From Bifidobacterium simiarum (GTDB lineage: Bacteria > Actinomycetota > Actinomycetes > Actinomycetales > Bifidobacteriaceae), in contig NZ_PEBK01000001.1 of assembly GCF_002802905.1 (NCBI RefSeq), forward strand, positions 62,001 through 126,000: 64,000 nt of DNA, written 5' to 3'. Of this stretch, positions 59,306 through 64,000 are shown in pieces. The stretch's first letter is position 1. Each line of letters starts with the position of its first letter. The translations under genes were made by a program, and so were the position numbers. The notes under the pieces were generated by a model. It saw only the letters and a program-made list of their open reading frames with translations. It was not told the DNA's origin and did not search any database.

Positions 59306-59767
59306 GGCGTAGGGTGCTTGGAGGGTGCGTCTTGCTGGCCGCGCGCGGTGCTTCGGACGCGTTGGGTTTGTTGGGTGAACGGCCGGTGACCGGCGTCATG
59401 CCGGACGGTGTCTTTCGGGTGCCGACGGTGTGATGTTCGAGTAAATTGTGAGTTTTTGCTCATTCGAACACAAGAACCGATAGAGAAGTGCACAACACGG
59501 AACGGAAAAATGATCTTCTGTAAGCGTGTCGTGCGGTTTTGTGTGTTTGCGTGTGACTTGTTGCGTTCTAATCGCACGAAAGCGCAAGGGAACGAGTGTG
59601 GATCCGTTACGCTTTTGTGCTGTTCGACCCCTGTGCGGAACTTATCGCCGAAGCCGGTTGCAATCGTTCATGCAAAGGTGCGACCATGGAGACTGTCGGA
59701 CGGCGGATGATCGTTCGGCTCGGCGCCGCGCATGGCGTCGACGTCACCACACTTTGAGGGGATGGAC
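59306..59767. promoter_or_regulatory. Long upstream region of the aldolase gene
   Basis: 462 bases with no convincing gene and noticeably lower GC than the neighbours between 59430 and 59660. It holds an imperfect hairpin TGTTCGA...TCGAACA (59434-59470) and a LacI-like palindrome TTGCA-8-TGCAA (59658-59675). TCTAAT around 59567 is a candidate -10. Probably the controlled promoter and leader of the aldolase gene. Confidence 0.5.
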
Positions 59768-60817
59768 ATGACCGATACCGGCAACACCTTCACCATGACC
59801 AAGGCCGAAGTCAGGCAGCTGCTCGACGACGCCCACAACGGGGGGTTCGCGTATCCCGCGATCAACATCAGCAATCTCGACACCGCCATCGCGGCGATGG
59901 AGGGACTCGAGCAGGCTAACAGCGCAGGGTTCGTGCAGGTGAGCATCGGGGGCGCCAAGCAGGCCAGCCCGACGGGAGATCCGGTCGAAGGCTCCATCAT
60001 CATCGGCCGCATGATGCGCGACCTGCGCAAGAGCCACCACGTGCCGATCATGCTGCACACCGACCACTGCCACGCCGACTACGTCGACACCTGGCTCAAG
60101 CCTCTGCTCGTCGAGCTCAAGAAGCTCAAGGACGCCGGCGAGGAGAAGATCTTCGACTCGTTCATGTTCGACGGCTCCCACGACGAGATCCACGACAACG
60201 CGGCCACCATCCGCGAGCTGCTGCCGATGGTCGAGGCCGTCGACGGCGTGCTCGAGGTCGAGGCCGGCGGCAAGTGGGGCGGCATGGAGGACGGCGTGGC
60301 CGACAAGGCCGTCTACAGCACCCCGGAGGACGTCGCCGTGATCCAGCAGGTGTTCAAGGACCTCGGTCTCGACGAGGACGACTACCTGCTCGCCGTGGCC
60401 TTCGGCAACGCGCACGGCACCGCCGTGATCCCCGACCTCAAGCCCGAACTGCTTTCCGAGATCGCCGAGAAGACCGGCGTGCGCAACATGTACGTGTTCC
60501 ACGGCGGATCCGGCTCCTCCGACGAGGACGTGCGCGCCGCGGTGAAGGACGGCGTGGTGAAGATGAACGTTGACACCGACACCCAGTACGAGTTCACCAA
60601 CGGCATCGATGCCTTCTTCGTCGCCGCCGACGGCAAGCAGCGCTCCCACCGCGTGGGCAAGAAGTATTTCGACCCGCGCAAGTGGAACGCCGCCGGCCGC
60701 AAGGCCATGACCGCCAAGGTGGCGCAGGTCGCCGAACTGCTCGGCAGCGCCGGCCACGCCCGCAAGGTGACCTACCGGTCGGTGCTCGAGCCGGTGGTCG
60801 CGCCGGCGGGGGAGTAG
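59768..60817 (+). CDS. fba: Class II fructose-bisphosphate aldolase
   Basis: Zn-dependent aldol cleavage of fructose-1,6-bisphosphate to two triose phosphates. 349 aa with zinc motif MLHTDHCH (His97, His100), FMFDGSHDEIHDN, VAFGNAHGT, FHGGSGSSDEDV and VKMNVDTDTQ, the FBP-A long-form pattern. The start at 59768 is chosen because GAGGGG lies six bases before it; an ATG at 59762 would sit directly on that site. Bifidobacteria ferment sugars mainly through the phosphoketolase shunt, so this enzyme may serve gluconeogenesis or a side route; the isomerase at 61764 is a natural partner. Confidence 0.95.
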   Translation: MTDTGNTFTMTKAEVRQLLDDAHNGGFAYPAINISNLDTAIAAMEGLEQANSAGFVQVSIGGAKQASPTGDPVEGSIIIGRMMRDLRKSHHVPIMLHTDHCHADYVDTWLKPLLVELKKLKDAGEEKIFDSFMFDGSHDEIHDNAATIRELLPMVEAVDGVLEVEAGGKWGGMEDGVADKAVYSTPEDVAVIQQVFKDLGLDEDDYLLAVAFGNAHGTAVIPDLKPELLSEIAEKTGVRNMYVFHGGSGSSDEDVRAAVKDGVVKMNVDTDTQYEFTNGIDAFFVAADGKQRSHRVGKKYFDPRKWNAAGRKAMTAKVAQVAELLGSAGHARKVTYRSVLEPVVAPAGE

Positions 60818-61038
60818 CCCCGGTCGACACGGCCTTGGCCGCCGCCGCAACCCGAACCCGCGCGAAGGCTGCGCGGGCGGGCGCGGCGGCCGGCCGATCC
60901 CATGAACGAGACGGATGCGCGCATGATGGGTGTTCGCGCATCCGCCACCACCATCCGCCATCAATAACCGTCGTGGCAGGACACGGCGATACGCCAACAC
61001 AGCAGTACACAGTCGTACGGAAAGAGTGAACAACAACA
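60818..61038. terminator. Hairpins after fba
   Basis: A GC-rich imperfect hairpin (GGCCGCCGCCGC against GCGCGGCGGCC, about 60837-60895) and GGATGCGCG/CGCGCATCC (60913-60943) lie between fba and the phosphatase gene. Neither has a T-run, so they may stabilise mRNA ends or attenuate transcription. Confidence 0.5.
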
Positions 61039-61695
61039 ATGAGCAAGGGCAACGTCTATCTTCTTCGTCATGGTCAGACCTACTGGGCCGTATCCGGTCA
61101 GCACACCGGCCGCACCGACGTGCCGCTGACTGAAACCGGCCGCCAGCAGGCCATCGACGCGGGCGAACGGCTGCGCGCCGACCACCCCGAACCGTTCGCC
61201 GCGGCGTTCTGCTCGCCGCTGGTGCGGGCCAGCGAAACCGCCAAGCTCGCCGGATTCGACGCCACGCCGTGCGACGACCTCATGGAATGGGACTACGGCC
61301 GCGCCGAAGGCCGCACCCGCGGCCAGATCGGCGAAGCCCTCGGCCGCACCTGGAACCTGTGGGTCGACGGACCGCAGGCCGTGCCCGAATCCCTCGGCGA
61401 GGAACGCGTCGAGACCCTGCCTGACGGCCATCAGGTCACCGTGCACCTCACCGAGGGCGAACTGCTCGACGAGGCCTTCGCCCGCGCCTCCCGCATCGCC
61501 GAAAAGGCCCGCGAATACGCCGACCGCGGCGAGGACGTGCTGCTCGTGGCCCACTCGCACATCCTGCGTCTGGTCACCTGCGCATGGGTGGACATGCCCG
61601 CCGCCGACGGACGCAAGTTCGAGCTCGGCACCGCACGCTACGTGGTGCTCGGCGACCACAAGGGACAGCCCGTCATCGAACGGTGGGGCGCCTGA
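61039..61695 (+). CDS. Histidine phosphatase / phosphoglycerate-mutase-like protein
   Basis: 218 aa. Catalytic motif LLRHGQT (His11), second-shell SPLVRASETA, acid segment MEWDYGRAEG, and the second catalytic His in VAHSHILRL. This matches the cobC/PhoE-like branch rather than the 2,3-bisphosphoglycerate-dependent GpmA, which is longer in its insert. It could be a phosphatase acting on sugar phosphates. GAAAGAG lies upstream of ATG. It lies between fba and a TIM fusion on the same strand, which suggests central carbon metabolism. Confidence 0.88.
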   Translation: MSKGNVYLLRHGQTYWAVSGQHTGRTDVPLTETGRQQAIDAGERLRADHPEPFAAAFCSPLVRASETAKLAGFDATPCDDLMEWDYGRAEGRTRGQIGEALGRTWNLWVDGPQAVPESLGEERVETLPDGHQVTVHLTEGELLDEAFARASRIAEKAREYADRGEDVLLVAHSHILRLVTCAWVDMPAADGRKFELGTARYVVLGDHKGQPVIERWGA

Positions 61696-61763
61696 CCGGC
61701 GATGAACGATCCAGCAGAAAACGATCCAACGACCAACGGCAGTGAACAGAGGTAGATACAGTC

Positions 61764-63218
61764 GTGAAATACAATGACTCCGTGGTACGCACCCCGATGA
61801 TCATCGGCAATTGGAAGATGAATCTCGACCACGTCCAGGCCGGGCAGTGGCTGCTGGAATACGCGGGATCCAACGAAGGATGGGTCAACCGCATGGAGGC
61901 GTCGAACACCATGGTGAACCGCACCGAGATCGGCGTGCTGCCGTCGTTCACCAGCCTGCTGGCCATCCGCGACATGGCCCGCAAGACCAGAATGACCTCC
62001 GAACTGTATTTCGGCGCCCAGAACGTGAGCGAACTGGACGCCGGTGCCTACACCGGCGACATCAGCGCGCAGATGCTCGCGGCCCTCGACTGCCGGTACG
62101 TGCTGGTCGGCCACTCCGAACAGCGCCGGTACCATCCCGAGGACGACGACACCATCGACCAGAAGGTGCGCGTGGTGCTCGACGCCGGCATGACCCCGAT
62201 CATCTGCATCGGCGAGACCAAGCTCGGCCGCGACAACGGCATCGGCATCGACTACGCCCTCAACCAGCTGGTCGCCGCCGTGCGCCTGCTCTCCGCCGCC
62301 GACATGTGCAAGGTGATCGTGGCCTACGAGCCGGTGTGGTCGATCGGCACCGGCGCCACCCCTGAGCCGCCGGTCATCGAATCCGCGCTCGCCGACATCC
62401 GCGACTTCATCAACGCCACCTTCGGCGCCGACGTGGCCGAGAAGGTGCGGATCCTCTACGGCGGATCCGTCAAGCCCGACAACGCCTCCGCGATCATCCG
62501 TCGCTACGGCATCGACGGGTTCCTCGTGGGCGGGGCGAGCCTCGACCCCCGGCAGTTCGCCAAGATCTGCCATCGCGTGGCCGAGTCGAGTGTGGTCCGT
62601 TTGCGTCGCAGCGCCGAGACGATCTACCTGCCCGGCAAGGGCACGGTGCGGGAGTTCGCCGAGTCCACGCTGCAGGCGCCGCACCAGATCACCGCCGAGC
62701 AGGTGGCCACCAACCATCCCGACAACGCCTCCTGGCGGGCCGCCCTGGCGCTGGCCGCCTACCGCACCGTCGGTTTCAAATGGCTGGAGGAGCAGGCCGA
62801 CATCGAGAACGAGGACGCCGCCGACGCCTCCGGCACCATGATGATGGTTGGGGATCCGGACGTGCTGCGCGACACGATCTGGGCGAATCGCCTGCGCATC
62901 ATCGAATCGCTGATGAAGCTGATCGACGAGGGGCGCATCCGTGGCCTGTTCTCGATCCGGCAGTGGCTGATCGAGTGCGACGACTCCCTGGGCTATGAGG
63001 AGCGCTGCGACATGCTGGCCGAGGAGATGGCCAACGTCTCCTGCCTCAGGGCCTACGAGGAGCTCGGCCGCGACAAGATCGACTTCGAGGATTTCCGGGT
63101 CGCGTTCGTCTCCGGGTACCTGCTGTGCGACGTGGACACGCGCAACCGACTGTGGCGCATCCGCGGCATCGACCGCAAGAAGCACTCCCCGTGGAAGGAG
63201 CACAAGCTCTCGTTCTGA
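61764..63218 (+). CDS. Triosephosphate isomerase with unknown C-terminal extension
   Basis: 484 aa. Residues 11-272 are a full triosephosphate isomerase: GNWKMN (Asn16, Lys18), VGHSEQRR (His117), VAYEPVWSIGTG (Glu189) and the phosphate-gripping LYGGSVKPDN and GFLVGGASLD. All catalytic residues are present. From about residue 275 to the end runs a second region of about 210 residues, predicted mostly helical, with RLRIIESLMKLIDEGRIRGL and IRQWLIECDDSLGYEERC. I do not recognise it. Ordinary TIMs are about 250-270 aa, so this is a natural fusion. GTG start at 61764, with AGAGG upstream. A second, ordinary tpiA may exist elsewhere. Confidence 0.85.
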   Translation: MKYNDSVVRTPMIIGNWKMNLDHVQAGQWLLEYAGSNEGWVNRMEASNTMVNRTEIGVLPSFTSLLAIRDMARKTRMTSELYFGAQNVSELDAGAYTGDISAQMLAALDCRYVLVGHSEQRRYHPEDDDTIDQKVRVVLDAGMTPIICIGETKLGRDNGIGIDYALNQLVAAVRLLSAADMCKVIVAYEPVWSIGTGATPEPPVIESALADIRDFINATFGADVAEKVRILYGGSVKPDNASAIIRRYGIDGFLVGGASLDPRQFAKICHRVAESSVVRLRRSAETIYLPGKGTVREFAESTLQAPHQITAEQVATNHPDNASWRAALALAAYRTVGFKWLEEQADIENEDAADASGTMMMVGDPDVLRDTIWANRLRIIESLMKLIDEGRIRGLFSIRQWLIECDDSLGYEERCDMLAEEMANVSCLRAYEELGRDKIDFEDFRVAFVSGYLLCDVDTRNRLWRIRGIDRKKHSPWKEHKLSF

Positions 63219-63262
63219 GATCTCGTTCCGTTCCATTCCGGTCGCCCGTTCCGTTCCATACG

Positions 63263-63307
63263 TCGGTAGGCGCTTGATCGGTGCCATGCCGATCAAGCGC
63301 CTACCGA
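63263..63307. terminator. Palindromic terminator candidate after the TIM fusion
   Basis: Perfect 19-bp arms (TCGGTAGGCGCTTGATCGG and complement) with a 7-base loop, 45 bases after the stop. No clear T-run. A direct repeat of CCGTTCCAT lies before it. Confidence 0.65.
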
Positions 63308-63367
63308 TCGGTTGGTTGTCGGCGTGTCGTACTGGAATCCCGCCTAGGCTGTTTCCTGACGTTGTTG

Positions 63368-63381
63368 TGCAAGCGTTTGCA
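63368..63381 (+). promoter_or_regulatory. LacI-type operator before the MFS gene
   Basis: TGCAAGC-GTTTGCA, a 14-bp palindrome with one mismatch, close to the general LacI/CcpA consensus and different from the TGTAGAA sites of the rhamnoside cluster. It lies about 120 bases before the permease start. Confidence 0.65.
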
Positions 63382-63501
63382 ATACCGTGGTTGCGTACGT
63401 CCCGATGACGATGATGCCGTACCGAGGACGTCGTGCCGATGCCTTCTCAGCGAGGCCACAGCAGCGTGACCGTTTTCCATACGATGCCAAAGGAACGTGC
63501 G

Positions 63502-64000
63502 ATGGGCAATCTTCTTCTGGCGGTGATCTACGCCGCCTTCATCAGTCTCGGCCTGCCGGACGCCGTGCTCGGCTCCGCTTGGCCCGTCATGTATCAGCAG
63601 TTCGGCGTGCCGGTCTCGTACGCCGGCACCATCTCGATGATCATCAGCGCCGGCACCATCATCTCCGCGCTGATGAGCGACCGGCTCACTCTGAAACTCG
63701 GCGCCGGCAAGGTCACCGTCATCAGCGTGGCGATGACAGCGGTTGCGCTCGGCGGATTCTCGTTCTCCTCGACCTTCTGGATGCTGTGCCTGTGGGCCAT
63801 TCCCTACGGTCTCGGCGCCGGCGGCGTGGACGCGGCACTGAACAACTACGTGGCCCTGCACTACGCCAGCCGGCATATGAGCTGGTTGCACTGCATGTGG
63901 GGTCTCGGCGCCAGCGCCGGACCGTACATCATGAGCTTCGCGCTGACCGGCGGATTCGGCTGGAACAGCGGCTACCGCTGGATCGCGATCCTGCAGGTGG
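63502..64000 (+). CDS. MFS sugar permease, 5' part
   Basis: First 166 residues of a major-facilitator permease that continues beyond the window. Five predicted helices are visible. YAAFISLGLPDAVLGSAWP is typical of fucose/glucose-type MFS carriers, and IPYGLGAGGVDAALNNYVAL with HCMWGLGASAGPY resembles the FucP/YdjE group. ATG 63502 has AAAGGAACG upstream; another ATG lies six codons earlier. Probably controlled through the LacI-type site at 63368. Substrate unknown. Confidence 0.8.
   Translation, partial: MGNLLLAVIYAAFISLGLPDAVLGSAWPVMYQQFGVPVSYAGTISMIISAGTIISALMSDRLTLKLGAGKVTVISVAMTAVALGGFSFSSTFWMLCLWAIPYGLGAGGVDAALNNYVALHYASRHMSWLHCMWGLGASAGPYIMSFALTGGFGWNSGYRWIAILQV

Overview
The window is chromosomal DNA of a high-GC actinobacterium, almost certainly a Bifidobacterium; the species cannot be fixed from sequence alone. 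The evidence is an ARC-dop-pup-pafA pupylation locus with no proteasome core genes, a cold-shock/DUF3027 pair, a moxR/DUF58/VWA operon, a riboflavin ECF transporter with a fused A-A-T module, and several intracellular glycoside hydrolases clustered with a LacI-type regulator and an MFS permease. I see no insertion sequence, prophage, CRISPR array, rRNA or tRNA. Layout, left to right. 1-5338: pupylation genes (3' part of arc, dop, an IMPase-like gene, pup, pafA). 5339-9400: accessory and mostly non-coding, with one secreted leucine-rich-repeat protein on the minus strand, REP-like palindromes, a long inverted repeat and tandem repeats of about 61 bp. 9406-22229, all minus strand: HU, a large membrane protein of the MprF type, purB, a WXG-like/alpha-beta hydrolase pair, six genes chained by 4-nt overlaps (moxR to a small membrane protein), and ung. 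22509-35909, mostly plus strand: cell-surface and stress genes (LytR_C protein, cspA, groEL with two CIRCE operators, a WXG100 protein, a TPM-domain protein, a two-component system, a CspA-like protein, DUF3027, a universal stress protein, clpC). 36084-52739 is the accessory highlight, a probable alpha-L-rhamnoside utilisation cluster. A central LacI regulator is followed by a minus-strand GH78-GH3 pair and faces a divergent plus-strand operon: DUF4038-type hydrolase, alpha/beta hydrolase with a PKD-like end, GPH permease, second GH78, second GH3. Both arms start with a TTGACA promoter overlapped by nearly the same 16-bp palindromic operator. 52773-64000: a ThDP-dependent acetolactate-synthase-like enzyme, the riboflavin ECF transporter under an FMN riboswitch, a possibly leaderless aminotransferase, class II fructose-bisphosphate aldolase, a phosphoglycerate-mutase-like phosphatase, a triosephosphate isomerase with a C-terminal extension of about 210 residues, and the start of an MFS permease behind a LacI-type operator. 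How the parts fit: none of the rhamnoside-cluster enzymes has a signal peptide, so the permease probably imports intact glycosides that are then deacylated and stripped of rhamnose and glucose inside the cell. The most unusual items are the paired GH78/GH3 regulon with its two uncharacterised hydrolases, the isomerase fusion, the pseudokinase-like segment inside the MprF-type membrane protein, and the tandem hairpin repeats at 8883-9227.
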